Assembly: GCA_036378675.1 (NCBI GenBank)
Contig: DASUWA010000031.1
Coordinates: 50,510-114,509 of the forward strand
Source: Acidimicrobiales bacterium
Lineage (GTDB): Bacteria > Actinomycetota > Acidimicrobiia > Acidimicrobiales > Palsa-688
Reading direction: 5' to 3'
Length of the DNA stretch: 64,000 nt
The position numbers and the translations under genes are program-made. Positions 27,369 to 38,464 of this stretch are shown here, piece after piece (the first letter of the stretch is position 1; each line of letters starts with the position of its first letter). The notes beneath the pieces were generated by a model. It ran no database searches. It had not been told where the DNA came from and saw nothing but the letters and a program-made list of their open reading frames with translations.

Positions 27369-27580
27369 TGGTGCTTTCACCATAGCCTCCGATGGCAAAC
27401 GGGGGGCGGGAGCACCGGCAGCCACCTGCCGGGGCCCATCCCAGAGGCCGACAAACCGCCAAGAAGGACGAAATAACCAGCGCGGGGTAGGACAGATCAC
27501 GTATCATGTCCGTCCGCAGCAAGGGCCAGCGTCGTCCCTTCGTGCGAGGACCAGTCGGATCGATCCCCGGAAGGACGCAT

Positions 27581-30500
27581 ATGGCTCTCGGTTCGCCGCG
27601 AGATTTATACGCACCTGAATTCGAGCACGACTCGTGCGGCGTTTCCTTCGTCGTGGACATGCACGGCCGGCGCAGCCACGACCTCGTCCGCAAGGGGCTG
27701 AGCAGCCTCTGCCACCTCGAGCACCGCGGCGCGTCCGGTGCGGAGGTCAACACCGGTGACGGGGCGGGAATCCTCATCCAGGTCCCTGATGCGTTTTACC
27801 GGGCGGTGGTTGACTTCGAGCTACCGCCTGCCGGGGCCTATGCAACGGGGGTCGCATTCCTGCCGACGGATACAGAGGCGCGTCAGAAGGCGGAACGCGA
27901 GATCGGGAGGATCACCGCGTCCGAGGAGATGGCCGTCGTGGGGTGGCGGGACGTCCCCATCGACTCGTCGGACATCGGCAGCATCGCCCTGTCGGCCATG
28001 CCGGTATTCCGCCAGGTGTTCGTCGCAGCACCCGGACATAGCGGGCCCGACCTAGAGCGCCGTGCCTTCATCCTGCGCAAGCGGATCGAGCACGAGCTCG
28101 AGAACGTCTACTTCGCTTCCCTCTCGTCCAGGACGGTCGTCTACAAGGGGATGCTCACCGCGCCCCAGGTCGAGACTTTTTTCCTCGATCTGGAGGACGA
28201 GCGCCTCGACACGGCCCTGGCCCTGGTCCACTCCCGGTTCTCGACGAATACGTTCCCCAGCTGGCCTCTCGCCCACCCGTACCGCTACATCGCCCATAAC
28301 GGTGAGATCAACACCCTCCAGGGCAACCGTAACTGGATGAGGGCCCGGGAGGCGCTGCTCGAGTCGGACCTGTTCCCCGGTGACCTCGAGCGCGCGTTCC
28401 CGATCATCACTCCCGGCGCCAGCGACTCGGCCACGTTCGACGAGGTCCTGGAGTTGCTGCATCTCGGCGGCCGGAGCCTGCCGCACGCGGTGCTCATGAT
28501 GATCCCGGAGGCCTGGGAAAACCACCGCACCATGAGCGCCTCTCGCCGCGCCTTCTACCAGTTCCACAGCTCGATCATGGAGCCATGGGACGGTCCCGCC
28601 TCGATCGCGTTCACCGACGGGACGCTGATTGGCGCCGTCCTTGACCGCAACGGCTTGCGTCCCTCGCGGTACTGGGTCACCGACGACGGTCTCGTGGTCA
28701 TGGCCTCCGAAGTAGGCGTGCTCGACATCGACCCTGCGAAGATCGTCGAGCGTGGCCGGCTGCAACCCGGCCGGATGTTCCTCGTCGATACGTCGCAGGG
28801 GCGGATCGTCACCGATGACGAGATCAAGAGCGTGCTGGCCGCCGAGCACCCCTACGGCGACTGGCTCGAGGAGCGGCAGATCCATTTCGACGACCTCCCC
28901 AACCGCTTCACGCTCACCCCCCAGCACGCGTCGGTCGTCACCCACCAGAGGCTGTTCGGTTACACATCCGAGGAGTTGAAGATCTTGGTCGCGCCGATGG
29001 CCAAGACCGGGTATGAGCCGATCGGGTCGATGGGCACCGACACCCCTATCGCCGTGCTGTCGGAGAGGCCCCGCGTCCTGTACGACTACTTCCAGCAGCT
29101 GTTCGCCCAAGTGACCAACCCTCCGCTCGACGCGATCCGCGAGGAGCTGGTCACGTCGATCCACAAGACCCTCGGGCCCGAGCGCAACCTTCTGGCTCCC
29201 GAGCCCGACAGCTGCAACCAGATCGTCCTGCCGCAACCGATCCTCACCAACGAGGAGCTCGCCAAGCTGCTCTACATCGACGAGGACGGCGGAGTGCCAG
29301 GGTGGCGGACGTTCGCGATCGACGGCCATTTTCCGGTGGACACACCCGATCCGGGAGAGGCGCTGCGCCAATCGCTCGGCAGCATCTGCGAGAAGGTCAG
29401 CGAGGAGATCGCGCTCGGCGCGAAGGTGATCGTCCTGTCCGACCGTCACAGCTCGGCCGAGTTCGCGCCCATCCCCGCTCTGCTCCTCGTGAGCGCGGTG
29501 CATCACCATCTGATCCAGGAAAAGACGCGCACCCGCGTCGGTCTCGTCGTCGAGACGGGAGAGGCCCGCGAGGTGCACCACATGGCGCTTCTTCTCGGCT
29601 ACGGCGCTTCGGCGATCAACCCGTACCTGGCGTTCGACTCGATCGTCGACATGATCGGCGACGGGATCGTCACGGGGGTAACGCCGCGCCACGCGGTGCA
29701 CAACTACGTAAAGGCGTGCGGCAAGGGAATCCTCAAGGTGATGTCCAAGATGGGTATCTCCACGGTCGCGTCTTACACGGGTGCACAGGTATTCGAGGCC
29801 ATCGGGCTATCCCGAGAGCTGGTAGACCAGTACTTCACCGGCACGGTGAGTCGTATCGGCGGCATCGGCCTGAATGAAATCGCTGCCGAGGTTCTTGCTC
29901 GTCACGCGAAGGCGTGGCCGGACCGTCCGACCGAGCTCGCCCACCGCGACATCGAGGGCGGCGGCGAGTACCAGTGGCGGCGCGAAGGCGAGTACCACCT
30001 CTTCAACCCGACGACGGTCCACAAGCTGCAGCACTCGACGCGGACACAGCGGTACGACATCTTCAAGCAGTACACGCGCGCGGTCGACGACCAGGCGACA
30101 CGCCTCGGGACCTTGCGTGGGCTGTTCCGGTTGCGGTCTGCCGCCGAACTCGGGCGAACCGCGATCCCGATCGACGAGGTCGAGCCGATCGCGTCGATCG
30201 TCAAACGGTTCAGCACGGGTGCCATGTCCTACGGGTCGATCTCCGCGGAGGCGCACGAGACGCTCGCGATCGCGATGAACCGCATCGGCGCGCGCTCGAA
30301 CACCGGTGAGGGCGGCGAGGACGCGGACCGCTACACCCCCGACCCCAACGGCGATCTGAGGCGGAGCGCGATCAAGCAGGTGGCGTCGGGTCGTTTCGGA
30401 GTGACGAGCGAATACCTCGTCAACGCCAACGACCTGCAGATCAAGATGGCTCAGGGCGCCAAGCCCGGCGAAGGCGGGCAGCTGCCGGGGCACAAGGTGT

Positions 30501-32131
30501 ACCCGTGGATCGCCAAAACCCGCTACTCCACGCCTGGCGTGGGCCTGATCTCCCCTCCGCCGCATCACGACATCTATTCGATCGAAGATCTGGCCCAGCT
30601 GATCTACGACCTGAAGAACTCGAACAATCGGGCGCGGATCCACGTCAAGCTCGTCGCCGAGGTCGGCGTCGGGACCGTCGCCGCCGGCGTATCGAAGGCC
30701 CATGCGGATGTGGTGCTGATCTCGGGTCACGACGGAGGCACCGGTGCGTCGCCGCTGACGTCGATCAAGCACGCGGGCGCACCGTGGGAGCTGGGTCTGG
30801 CCGAGACCCAGCAGACCCTCATGCTGAACAAGCTGCGCGATCGGATCGTGGTGCAGGTCGACGGCCAGTTGAAGACCGGCCGCGACGTCCTCGTCGCCGC
30901 TCTGCTCGGCGCGGAGGAGTACGGGTTCGCCACCGCTCCTCTCGTGGTCAGTGGCTGCATCATGATGCGGGTCTGCCACCTGGACACCTGCCCGGTCGGG
31001 ATCGCGACCCAGAACCCCGAGTTGCGCAAGCGCTTCACCGGGCGGCCGGAGTTCGTGGTCACCTTCTTCGAGTACGTCGCGGAAGAGGTGCGCGAGCTTC
31101 TCGCGTCAATGGGTTTTCGATCGCTAGACGAAGTGATCGGCCATCCCGAGTTCATCGATGTCCAGGCGGCCGTAAACCACTGGAAGGCGAACGGCTTGGA
31201 CCTGAGCCCGATCCTCGCCGAGCCCGATGTCGACGAAAGCGCTGCCCGTCACCGCGTCATCGAGCAGGACCATGGGCTCGACCGGGCCCTCGACCAAAAG
31301 CTGATCGAGTTGTGCCAGCCGGCGTTGTCCGACGTTCGGCCGGTAAGGCTGGAGATGCCGATCAGGAACGGGAACCGCACTGTGGGAACGATGCTCGGCG
31401 CCGAGATCTCCCGCAGGTACGGAGCGGCCGGGTTGCCGGAGGGCACCATCGACATCTCGTTCACCGGCTCGGCCGGCCAGAGCTTCGGCGCTTTCGTGCC
31501 CCGCGGCGTGACCCTGCGGTTGGAGGGCGACGCCAACGACTACCTCGGCAAGGGCTTGTCCGGGGGCCGGTTGATCGTCCGGCCGTCGAAGCGTGCGCCG
31601 GCAAGTTTCGTTCCCGAGAAGCAGATCATCGCCGGCAACGTGATCCTGTACGGAGCCACGGGAGGCGAGGCGTTCATCCGCGGCTTGGTGGGAGAACGAT
31701 TCTGCGTTCGCAACTCGGGCGCGGTCGCGGTCGTCGAGGGTGTCGGCGACCACGGCTGTGAGTACATGACAGGCGGGCGGGTTGTCGTGCTGGGCCCAAC
31801 CGGGCGCAACTTCGGGGCCGGCATGTCGGGCGGAATCGCTTACGTGTGGGACCCCCGCGGTTCGTTCGGGGCCAACGTCAACGGTGAGATGGTCGATCTC
31901 GAGGATTGCGACGAGGACGAGGTGGGCTGGCTCGGTGACATCCTCGAACGCCACGCCAACGAAACCGGGTCGTCGGTGGCGGGACGGTTGCTCTCCCGCT
32001 GGCCGAGGGCTTCCGGCGAGTTCGTGAAGGTCATGCCCCGCGACTACAAGCGGGTGCTCGACGCGATGCGCCGTGCGAAGGAAACTGGACAGTCGGTCGA
32101 CGAAGCTGTGATGGCTGCCAGCCATGGGTAA
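27581..32131 (+). CDS. gltB: Glutamate synthase large subunit
   Basis: The 1516-residue protein converts 2-oxoglutarate and glutamine to two glutamates with GltD. The N-terminal class II amidotransferase has its nucleophile C19 in H-D-S-C-G-V-S-F, so 18 residues are probably removed on maturation. The FMN/Fe-S synthase core shows G-E-G-G-E-D and [15 protein letters not shown]. The C-terminal beta-helix (GXGXG) domain ends the protein. I choose ATG 27581 (AAGGA 5 bases before) over an ATG 25 codons upstream. It overlaps gltD by 8 bp. The 212-bp gap between the tRNA and this start shows no clear feature. Confidence 0.97.
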   Translation: MALGSPRDLYAPEFEHDSCGVSFVVDMHGRRSHDLVRKGLSSLCHLEHRGASGAEVNTGDGAGILIQVPDAFYRAVVDFELPPAGAYATGVAFLPTDTEARQKAEREIGRITASEEMAVVGWRDVPIDSSDIGSIALSAMPVFRQVFVAAPGHSGPDLERRAFILRKRIEHELENVYFASLSSRTVVYKGMLTAPQVETFFLDLEDERLDTALALVHSRFSTNTFPSWPLAHPYRYIAHNGEINTLQGNRNWMRAREALLESDLFPGDLERAFPIITPGASDSATFDEVLELLHLGGRSLPHAVLMMIPEAWENHRTMSASRRAFYQFHSSIMEPWDGPASIAFTDGTLIGAVLDRNGLRPSRYWVTDDGLVVMASEVGVLDIDPAKIVERGRLQPGRMFLVDTSQGRIVTDDEIKSVLAAEHPYGDWLEERQIHFDDLPNRFTLTPQHASVVTHQRLFGYTSEELKILVAPMAKTGYEPIGSMGTDTPIAVLSERPRVLYDYFQQLFAQVTNPPLDAIREELVTSIHKTLGPERNLLAPEPDSCNQIVLPQPILTNEELAKLLYIDEDGGVPGWRTFAIDGHFPVDTPDPGEALRQSLGSICEKVSEEIALGAKVIVLSDRHSSAEFAPIPALLLVSAVHHHLIQEKTRTRVGLVVETGEAREVHHMALLLGYGASAINPYLAFDSIVDMIGDGIVTGVTPRHAVHNYVKACGKGILKVMSKMGISTVASYTGAQVFEAIGLSRELVDQYFTGTVSRIGGIGLNEIAAEVLARHAKAWPDRPTELAHRDIEGGGEYQWRREGEYHLFNPTTVHKLQHSTRTQRYDIFKQYTRAVDDQATRLGTLRGLFRLRSAAELGRTAIPIDEVEPIASIVKRFSTGAMSYGSISAEAHETLAIAMNRIGARSNTGEGGEDADRYTPDPNGDLRRSAIKQVASGRFGVTSEYLVNANDLQIKMAQGAKPGEGGQLPGHKVYPWIAKTRYSTPGVGLISPPPHHDIYSIEDLAQLIYDLKNSNNRARIHVKLVAEVGVGTVAAGVSKAHADVVLISGHDGGTGASPLTSIKHAGAPWELGLAETQQTLMLNKLRDRIVVQVDGQLKTGRDVLVAALLGAEEYGFATAPLVVSGCIMMRVCHLDTCPVGIATQNPELRKRFTGRPEFVVTFFEYVAEEVRELLASMGFRSLDEVIGHPEFIDVQAAVNHWKANGLDLSPILAEPDVDESAARHRVIEQDHGLDRALDQKLIELCQPALSDVRPVRLEMPIRNGNRTVGTMLGAEISRRYGAAGLPEGTIDISFTGSAGQSFGAFVPRGVTLRLEGDANDYLGKGLSGGRLIVRPSKRAPASFVPEKQIIAGNVILYGATGGEAFIRGLVGERFCVRNSGAVAVVEGVGDHGCEYMTGGRVVVLGPTGRNFGAGMSGGIAYVWDPRGSFGANVNGEMVDLEDCDEDEVGWLGDILERHANETGSSVAGRLLSRWPRASGEFVKVMPRDYKRVLDAMRRAKETGQSVDEAVMAASHG

Positions 32132-33590
32132 GCCGACTGGATTCATGGAGGCAGGACGGGAACTCCCCCATCGCCGGCCGGTGCCTGTGCGGCTGCGCGA
32201 TTGGAAGGAGGTTTACGAGCCCTTCCCGACGGAGCGGCTGCAGGTGCAAGCCAGCCGCTGCATGGACTGCGGGATCCCGTTCTGCAACGACGGCTGCCCG
32301 CTCGGGAACCTGATTCCGGACTGGAACGACCTCGTATATCGCGACCAGTGGAAGGCGGCGATCGAACGCCTCCACGCCACCAACAACTTCCCGGAGTTCA
32401 CCGGCCGCCTCTGCCCGGCTCCCTGCGAATCAGCTTGTGTGCTCGGCATCAACTCGGACCCGGTCACCATAAAGCAGGTCGAAGTGAGCATCATCGACCG
32501 GGCGTGGGACGAAGGTTGGGTGGAGCCGATCCTTCCCGAAAAGCAAACCGGCAAGCGCGTTGCCGTCATCGGCTCCGGTCCCGCCGGGCTCGCCGCGGCG
32601 CAGCAGTTGACCCGAGCCGGCCACTCGGTGACCGTGTACGAGCGCGACGACAAGCCCGGCGGCCTCCTTCGATACGGGATCCCGGAGTTCAAGATGGAGA
32701 AGCGCCATCTGGACCGCCGCCTGGAGCAGATGACGGCCGAAGGCACCGCGTTCGTCTGTGGTGTGTCGGTCGGCGCAGAGACCGCCCCGGGGTCGATTTC
32801 CGCCGCGGACGTTCGCGCTGCGCACGATGCGGTCGTGATCGCCGTTGGCGCGACTGTTCCGCGTGAATTGCCCATCCCGGGTAGCGACCTGGCGGGCGTC
32901 CACCACGCAATGGAGTACCTGCCGCTCGCCAACCGCGCGACGTACGAGGATGATCCGCCGGCGGCAACCCCGATCAGCGCAGCCGGCAAGCGAGTGGTCA
33001 TCATCGGCGGGGGCGACACTGGGGCCGACTGCCTCGGAACGGCTCACCGGCAGGGTGCGCTGTCGGTGCACCAGTTCGAGATCATGCCCAGACCTCCCGA
33101 CTTGCGGGACCCCTCGACTCCCTGGCCGACCTGGCCACTGATGTTCCGCACATCGTCCGCGCACGAGGAGGGCGGCGAGAGGCTGTTTTCCGTCAACACG
33201 CTCGAGTTCGTGGCGGACCAGGACGCAACGGTTGCAGGGTTGCGCGCCTGTGAGGTGGAGATGGCGATGGTCGACGGGCGCCCCCGCTTCGATCCGGTGG
33301 AAGGAACCGAGTTCGATCTCCCCTGCCAATTGGTGCTGCTCGCCTTGGGTTTCGCCGGCCCCGAGCCTGCACTGGCATCGGCGTTCGGAGCGTCCCTCAC
33401 GCCACGCGGGACCATTGCAAGGTCGGCGTCGTACGAGACCGACGTGCCCGGTGTTTTCGTCTGCGGTGACGCCGGGAGAGGTCAGAGCCTCATCGTGTGG
33501 GCGATCGCGGAGGGACGTTCGGCGGCCGCCGCCGCGGACCAGTGGCTGGAGAGCGAGACGCTGCTTCCCTCGCCGTTGCCGCAGGGTTAG
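32124..33590 (+). CDS. gltD: Glutamate synthase small subunit
   Basis: The 488-residue NADPH-oxidising subunit passes electrons to GltB. The N-terminal Fe-S region has C46-M-D-C49...C54...C58 and C-P-A-P-C-E-S-A-C. The FAD site is [11 protein letters not shown] and the NADPH site [11 protein letters not shown]. The C-terminal C-G-D-A-G-R-G-Q-S is the second FAD motif. Length is standard. The gene overlaps the end of gltB and is translationally coupled to it. Confidence 0.97.
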   Translation: MGKPTGFMEAGRELPHRRPVPVRLRDWKEVYEPFPTERLQVQASRCMDCGIPFCNDGCPLGNLIPDWNDLVYRDQWKAAIERLHATNNFPEFTGRLCPAPCESACVLGINSDPVTIKQVEVSIIDRAWDEGWVEPILPEKQTGKRVAVIGSGPAGLAAAQQLTRAGHSVTVYERDDKPGGLLRYGIPEFKMEKRHLDRRLEQMTAEGTAFVCGVSVGAETAPGSISAADVRAAHDAVVIAVGATVPRELPIPGSDLAGVHHAMEYLPLANRATYEDDPPAATPISAAGKRVVIIGGGDTGADCLGTAHRQGALSVHQFEIMPRPPDLRDPSTPWPTWPLMFRTSSAHEEGGERLFSVNTLEFVADQDATVAGLRACEVEMAMVDGRPRFDPVEGTEFDLPCQLVLLALGFAGPEPALASAFGASLTPRGTIARSASYETDVPGVFVCGDAGRGQSLIVWAIAEGRSAAAAADQWLESETLLPSPLPQG

Positions 33591-33648
33591 GCCGAACCCG
33601 GCCCTCTCCCGCGGAGCCGAGACAATCTGCCTCCGGTACGTTGAAAGG

Positions 33649-34191
33649 GTGGATCACGGAGAGGAGTCAGGCGAGCAACGTTTCTCGCGTGACGACGACC
33701 CGAGCGGCGAGGCCTGGGAGCCCGACGACGAGGCCGGCCATCCTGCTTGGGACGACGGCAGCCAGGAGCTGTGGGATGACGCGGAGCCCCAAGGTGAAGG
33801 CCCGGACGACGGCCCACACACCGCTCTGCCGCCCAAGGTCGAGGCCTGGCGCCGGCGGAGCGCGACCGGTGCGGTCCTTACCGGGTTCGCCTTCGGATTG
33901 CAGCAGGTATTCGAGCCTCGAGAACAGCCGGCGATCATCATGGAGACCTCCGGCGACCCGCCGAAGGACCTTCCAGTCGACGCGGATCTCGAGTACGGGC
34001 GCCCGCGACACAGCGTGGTCAGCATCCGCCCGTGGCTGTTCCAGGATGACCAAGTGCAGAACGAAGGAACGCCCGACCCGGAGCCGGCCGAACCAGAACC
34101 GGCCGCACCGGAGACCCGAGAGCCTGAACCCGGCCGGGATCAGACGACCGACCAGGATCAGACCACTGAACAGAACGGCTCCGGAAGTTGA
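33649..34191 (+). CDS. Acidic protein of unknown function
   Basis: The 180-residue protein has a very acidic, disordered-looking first third, a compact central segment (about residues 60-130: W-R-R-R-S-A-T-G-A-V-L-T-G-F-A-F-G, then D-L-P-V-D-A-D-L), and a Pro/Glu/Thr/Gln-rich tail. I do not recognise the family. The central part is likely the only folded piece and may be conserved in relatives. It follows gltD by 58 bp and overlaps the next gene as TTGA, so the two form a unit. The GTG start has only GAAAGG directly in front. Confidence 0.65.
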   Translation: MDHGEESGEQRFSRDDDPSGEAWEPDDEAGHPAWDDGSQELWDDAEPQGEGPDDGPHTALPPKVEAWRRRSATGAVLTGFAFGLQQVFEPREQPAIIMETSGDPPKDLPVDADLEYGRPRHSVVSIRPWLFQDDQVQNEGTPDPEPAEPEPAAPETREPEPGRDQTTDQDQTTEQNGSGS

Positions 34192-34718
34192 GCGATCCCA
34201 CGAGCGAGCCTGAGGACGTCGCGCTCAAACCCACTGCGATGCGGGGCTCCGAGTTTCGGTACGGGGTCGGCGTCGCAGCGATCCTGGTGCTCGTGGCGGT
34301 GCTGAACCTGGCGGTGCGGCACGGCGCCGGCGCCCCAAAGCACCCACAGACCGGTTTGGCTGTAGTTGGTCTGGTTGCCGCGCTCGCGGTTTTTCCTTTA
34401 TTGCGAACTCGGAACCGGTTCATTGTCCCGTTTGCCGCGGTCGTGGCAGCGTTCTTTGTGACCCTTCCGAGTGGTCCGAATTCGGTTAGATCATTGCACG
34501 TTGTAGCGATCGCGTTCCCCCTGGTATATGCGCTGGTGCTCACCCAGCGACAACGCAAGGCCGCAATGGCACAAGCGCGCTCGAAAGCCTCATCCCGAGC
34601 GGAATCTGAGCCCGGGACGCCACGATCCGGCCGGCGCCGAAAGGTCGAAGGGCAGCCTGCCGGGCCGACGGCGAGTCGGCGATATACCCCTCCTAAACCC
34701 AAACGTGCAAGGCGTTAA
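34188..34718 (+). CDS. Membrane protein with basic C-terminal tail
   Basis: The 176-residue protein has about four hydrophobic segments between residues 25 and 122, then a strongly basic tail rich in Arg, Lys and Ser and ending K-P-K-R-A-R-R. Its start TTG overlaps the previous stop. The acidic partner and this basic-tailed membrane protein may interact, but that is only inference. No family is recognised. A 222-bp gap to the next gene carries a direct repeat described separately. Confidence 0.65.
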   Translation: MSDPTSEPEDVALKPTAMRGSEFRYGVGVAAILVLVAVLNLAVRHGAGAPKHPQTGLAVVGLVAALAVFPLLRTRNRFIVPFAAVVAAFFVTLPSGPNSVRSLHVVAIAFPLVYALVLTQRQRKAAMAQARSKASSRAESEPGTPRSGRRRKVEGQPAGPTASRRYTPPKPKRARR

Positions 34719-34871
34719 GAGAAGCCAAAGCCTTCCCTGTTTGATACTGATATAAGGCACGGGAGATTCCGGTCCGTGGGGTCAGGAAGCGCGGAAGAGG
34801 GGGCGATTTGCTCGGCTTGCTCGAGCTCCCAGGGCGGCTCGGCCGGCGTGCCGGTTCTCGAGTTGCCAGGC

Positions 34872-34899
34872 CCGTAACTACCCGACCGTAACTACCGGG
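34872..34899. promoter_or_regulatory. Direct repeat upstream of the lipid-type operon
   Basis: CCGTAACTACCCGA (34872-34885) is followed at once by CCGTAACTACCGGG (34886-34899); the first 11 bases of each unit match. The copies lie about 40 bases before the acyl-CoA reductase start and just ahead of TTAAAT, a possible -10-like segment. An activator or repressor site is plausible. Confidence 0.35.
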
Positions 34900-34940
34900 C
34901 TTAAATACCGGTCGAAGAACCGGGATGGTAGACACAGCGG

Positions 34941-37283
34941 ATGCTACGTGAGGCTCTCGCGGGCCGGAGAATCGCCGTAACCGGCGGAACCGGCTTTCTC
35001 GGCACCGCTCTCGCCGAGCGCCTCCTGCGCTCCATTCCGGGCTGCGAGGTCGCCCTTCTGGTCCGTCCGGGCCGGCGGGGCGCCGCGGACCGGGTTCGCC
35101 GTGAGATCCTCCGGAACAACTGCTTCGACCGGCTCCGGTCCGAGCTCGGCGACCAGTACGACGCAGAGATGCAACGTCGGGTTCTCGTGATGTCCGGGGA
35201 TGTCGGCCTCGACGGTCTCGGGCTCGACGGCGCCGGCGAGGAGATCCTCCGGTCCTGCCAGACGGTGATCCACTCGGCCGCCGCGGTCAGCTTCGACTCG
35301 CCCCTGGACAGCGCGGTCGAGATCAACCTCCTCGGCCCGACCCGGGTGGCCGCAACGCTGAACCGCCTTCACGAGGGCAGCAAGGACAAACCGCACCTGA
35401 TCGCGGTTTCCACCGCTTACGTCGCAGGCAGCAGGCGGGGACCTGCCCCCGAAGCCACGCTCGACAAGACACCATGGTCCACCGACGTGCCCTGGAAGGC
35501 CGAGGTCGAAGCCTCCAGAAGGGCTCGGGCTGATGCGGACGCCGACAGCCGCGACCCCAAGATGCTCAGCAGGTTCAACCGGAGGGCCCGGTCGGAGCTG
35601 GGGGCCGCCGGCAGCCCGCTGCTGGCCACCAAGGCCGAAAGGCTCCGCGAGGAATGGGTCAAGGACCGGATGGTCGAGATCGGCAAGTCCCGCGCGCAGG
35701 GACTGGGCTGGCCGGACGCTTACGCATACACCAAGGCCCTGGGCGAGCGCGCCCTTCTCGACACCCGGGGCGACCTTCCCCTGACCATCGTGAGGCCGTC
35801 GATCATCGAATCGTCCCTTGCCGAGCCGGTCCCCGGATGGATCCGGGGTTTCCGCATGGCGGACCCGGTGATCATCTCCTACGCCAAGGGACTGTTGAAG
35901 GAGTTCCCGGGAGTTCCGGAAGGGATCATCGACGTCATCCCGGTCGACCTCGTCGTCGGGTCGATCCTCGCCGTCGCAGCCCGAGGACCGCTCGCGGAGC
36001 CCGACGTGTTCCACTCGGCGTCGGGCGCACGCAACCCGCTTCGCTACCGCCAGCTCGTCGACCTGGTCCGTTCGTGGTTCCTGGACAACCCGCTCGCCGA
36101 CAGCCACGACCAGCCGATCATGGTGCCCGAATGGTCGTTCCCCGGACGCCGGCGGGTACAGCACCAGCTGGAAAGAGCGACCAAGGTTCTCGAACGGGCC
36201 GAGCGCACCCTCCAGTCGCTGCCCCTCCGGGGCCGCCAGGCCGATCTGAGCGCGCGGCTCGAGGAACGGCGCGAGGAGGCGGAGCGGGCCCTGTCATACG
36301 TAGAGCTCTACGGCGCCTACGCCGAGACCGAAGCGGTGTTCACCGTCGACCGCCTGCTCGAGCTCTCCGACAGCCTGCCCGACGACGACCGCGCCGAGTT
36401 CTGCTTCGACCCCGCCGTGATCGACTGGCGCCACTTCTGCCACGACGTCTACCTCCCTTCCGTCGTCGCCCACGCGCGGGTTCGCCAGGCACCCAAGGCC
36501 GGCACTCCCGCCCGATCGTCCAAGGGCTCGACCGGGCTAACCCGGCAGGAGCGAGGCCGGCGGGCGGTGCTCTCACCGGACCGGCAGCTGGCCGTGTTCG
36601 ACCTCGAGAACACCCTTATCGCCTCGAACGTCGTCGACTCGTACGCCTGGCTCGCCACCCGCCGGCAGGACGATGCCGAGCGGGCCCGCTTCGTCGTTCG
36701 CACCCTGAAGGAGGCCCCGCGCCTGCTCGCCCTGGACCGCACCGACCGGGGCGATTTCCTCCGTTACTTCTACCGGCGCTACGAGGGCGCGCCGGTCGCC
36801 CGACTGCAGGAAGACGGGTGGGAGCTGTTCAGCGACCTCATCCTCACCAAGTCATTCCCCGCTGGCATCCGCCGCGTACGTGAGCACCGGGCCCTCGGTC
36901 ACAAGACACTCCTGATCACGGGCGCCCTCGACGTGGTGATCGAACCCCTTCGACCGCTGTTCGACGAGGTGGTGTGCGCCAGACTTGGGACAAAGAGCGG
37001 GCGCTTCACCGGCGAGCTCCTCGATGCCCCTCCGACAGGCGAGGCGCGGGCGTTGATAATGGCCGACTTCGCCAAGAGCAACGGACTTGACCTCGAGCAG
37101 AGCGTCGCTTACGCCGACTCGGCAAGCGACCTGCCGATGCTCGAGGCCGCCGGGCACCCTGTCGCAGTCAACCCGGAGACCAAGCTCGCTGCGATCGCCA
37201 GAAAACGAGGCTGGCACGTCGAGCACTGGCCCAAGGCTCCCGAAGGTCCGCGGCCACTTCTGCCGATCGGACCTCGCGCATGA
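34941..37283 (+). CDS. Fatty acyl-CoA reductase-like SDR fused to a HAD-IB domain
   Basis: The 780-residue fusion starts with an extended SDR/male-sterility-type reductase: V-T-G-G-T-G-F-L-G near residue 13 for NAD(P), S-T-A-Y at 157-160, and Y261-A-Y-T-K265. Such domains reduce acyl-CoA or acyl-ACP to aldehyde or alcohol. A helical linker (about 405-460) leads to a HAD-IB domain from about residue 548, with motif I F-D554-L-E556-N-T and a late A-D-S-A-S-D-L-P-M-L. The second motif I aspartate is glutamate here. The stop overlaps the next ATG (ATGA), so it leads a four-gene operon. Confidence 0.85.
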   Translation: MLREALAGRRIAVTGGTGFLGTALAERLLRSIPGCEVALLVRPGRRGAADRVRREILRNNCFDRLRSELGDQYDAEMQRRVLVMSGDVGLDGLGLDGAGEEILRSCQTVIHSAAAVSFDSPLDSAVEINLLGPTRVAATLNRLHEGSKDKPHLIAVSTAYVAGSRRGPAPEATLDKTPWSTDVPWKAEVEASRRARADADADSRDPKMLSRFNRRARSELGAAGSPLLATKAERLREEWVKDRMVEIGKSRAQGLGWPDAYAYTKALGERALLDTRGDLPLTIVRPSIIESSLAEPVPGWIRGFRMADPVIISYAKGLLKEFPGVPEGIIDVIPVDLVVGSILAVAARGPLAEPDVFHSASGARNPLRYRQLVDLVRSWFLDNPLADSHDQPIMVPEWSFPGRRRVQHQLERATKVLERAERTLQSLPLRGRQADLSARLEERREEAERALSYVELYGAYAETEAVFTVDRLLELSDSLPDDDRAEFCFDPAVIDWRHFCHDVYLPSVVAHARVRQAPKAGTPARSSKGSTGLTRQERGRRAVLSPDRQLAVFDLENTLIASNVVDSYAWLATRRQDDAERARFVVRTLKEAPRLLALDRTDRGDFLRYFYRRYEGAPVARLQEDGWELFSDLILTKSFPAGIRRVREHRALGHKTLLITGALDVVIEPLRPLFDEVVCARLGTKSGRFTGELLDAPPTGEARALIMADFAKSNGLDLEQSVAYADSASDLPMLEAAGHPVAVNPETKLAAIARKRGWHVEHWPKAPEGPRPLLPIGPRA

Positions 37284-38458
37284 AAGCGCTCCAGATCGAG
37301 CGGTCGTTGCCGCGCTTCGCCGCGGCGCGGCTGGCGTCGGGTTGGAAGCCGGGAGGTGGTGGACGATTCGGGGCGTTGCGTCTCGCCGAGGTCGAACCTC
37401 CGGAGTTGCCTGGCGCTGGCTGGAAGTTCCTCCGCCCCCGGCTCTCGGGGATATGCGGGAGCGACCTGTCGACGGTCGACGGAAGGTCGTCGAGGTGGTT
37501 CGAGCCGATCGTCAGTTTTCCGTTTACTCCCGGCCACGAGGTAGTTGCCGACGTCGAGGACGGCAGCCGGGTGGTGGTCGAGCCGGTGCTTCACTGCGCG
37601 GTTCGGGACGCGCAGCCGCTTTGCGCGGCCTGCGTTTCGGGCCAAACCAACCGCTGCGAGCGGCTGGCCGGCGGGCACCTTCAGCCGGGACTGCAAACGG
37701 GGTTCTGCGCGGACACGGGCGGCGGGTGGTCGCTGGGGTTCGTGGCTCACGAGTTGCAGCTGCACGATGTGCCTGAGTCGTTCAGCGACGAGGCCGCCGT
37801 GATGATCGAGCCGACCGCGTGCGCGGTCCACGGCGCGCTGGCTGTGCCCGCCGGCGAGGAGGTCACCGCGGTTGTGATAGGGGCCGGGACGCTCGGCCTG
37901 GCGACGATCGCAGCGATCAGACGCCTTCGCGAGGACGTGGTGTCGTTGATCGCGGTCGCCAAGCATCCGGAGCAGAAGCGGCTCGCGCGCGAGTTGGGCG
38001 CCAGCCACGTGGTCGAGCCCGACGAGCTCCGCCGGGCGGTGCGAAGGGCGACCGGCAGCTGGATCCTCGACAACGGCCAGCTCACCGGAGGCGCACCCGT
38101 GGTGTACGACTGCGTCGGAAGCGCGGGGTCTTTGTCCGAAGCCTTGGCTGTCGTCGCACCTGGCGGAACCGTGGTGCTGATCGGCATGGCCGGGCACGTC
38201 GAAGTCGACCTGACCGGACTGTGGCAGCGCGAGGTGAAGCTCGAAGGGGCGTACGCGTACGGGCCCGAACCTTCGGCCGGCGGGCGGCACAGCTTCGACC
38301 TTTCGATGGATGTGATCGACGCCGTCGGCCTCGAGCGGCTGGTCAGCGCCCGGTACAGCCTCGACCGTTACGCCGACGCGATCGAGCACGCCGCGACCGC
38401 CGGGCGGAGGGGCGCGGTGAAGGTCACCTTCGACATGCGTGCCGAGAAGAGAAGATAG
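37280..38458 (+). CDS. Zinc-dependent MDR alcohol dehydrogenase-like protein
   Basis: The 392-residue protein is a medium-chain dehydrogenase. The catalytic zinc ligands are C59 in G-I-C-G-S-D and H86-E87 in P-G-H-E-V. Four cysteines C106, C115, C118 and C126 fit a structural zinc lobe. The cofactor site is G-A-G-T-L-G. The first 45 residues are longer than usual. Position after an acyl reductase suggests it interconverts an alcohol and an aldehyde or ketone in the same pathway. It overlaps the gene before it by 4 bp. Confidence 0.85.
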   Translation: MKALQIERSLPRFAAARLASGWKPGGGGRFGALRLAEVEPPELPGAGWKFLRPRLSGICGSDLSTVDGRSSRWFEPIVSFPFTPGHEVVADVEDGSRVVVEPVLHCAVRDAQPLCAACVSGQTNRCERLAGGHLQPGLQTGFCADTGGGWSLGFVAHELQLHDVPESFSDEAAVMIEPTACAVHGALAVPAGEEVTAVVIGAGTLGLATIAAIRRLREDVVSLIAVAKHPEQKRLARELGASHVVEPDELRRAVRRATGSWILDNGQLTGGAPVVYDCVGSAGSLSEALAVVAPGGTVVLIGMAGHVEVDLTGLWQREVKLEGAYAYGPEPSAGGRHSFDLSMDVIDAVGLERLVSARYSLDRYADAIEHAATAGRRGAVKVTFDMRAEKRR

Positions 38459-38464
38459 AGGTAC

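Noticed and set aside
28052..29701. Open frame of 549 codons on the minus strand
   Set aside because: It is antisense to gltB, rich in Arg, Asp and Val as expected of a shadow frame, and matches no family.
35654..36883. Open frame of 409 codons overlapping the acyl reductase gene
   Set aside because: Composition is Arg/Pro/Ala-rich low complexity and the overlapped frame encodes a clear reductase-HAD protein.
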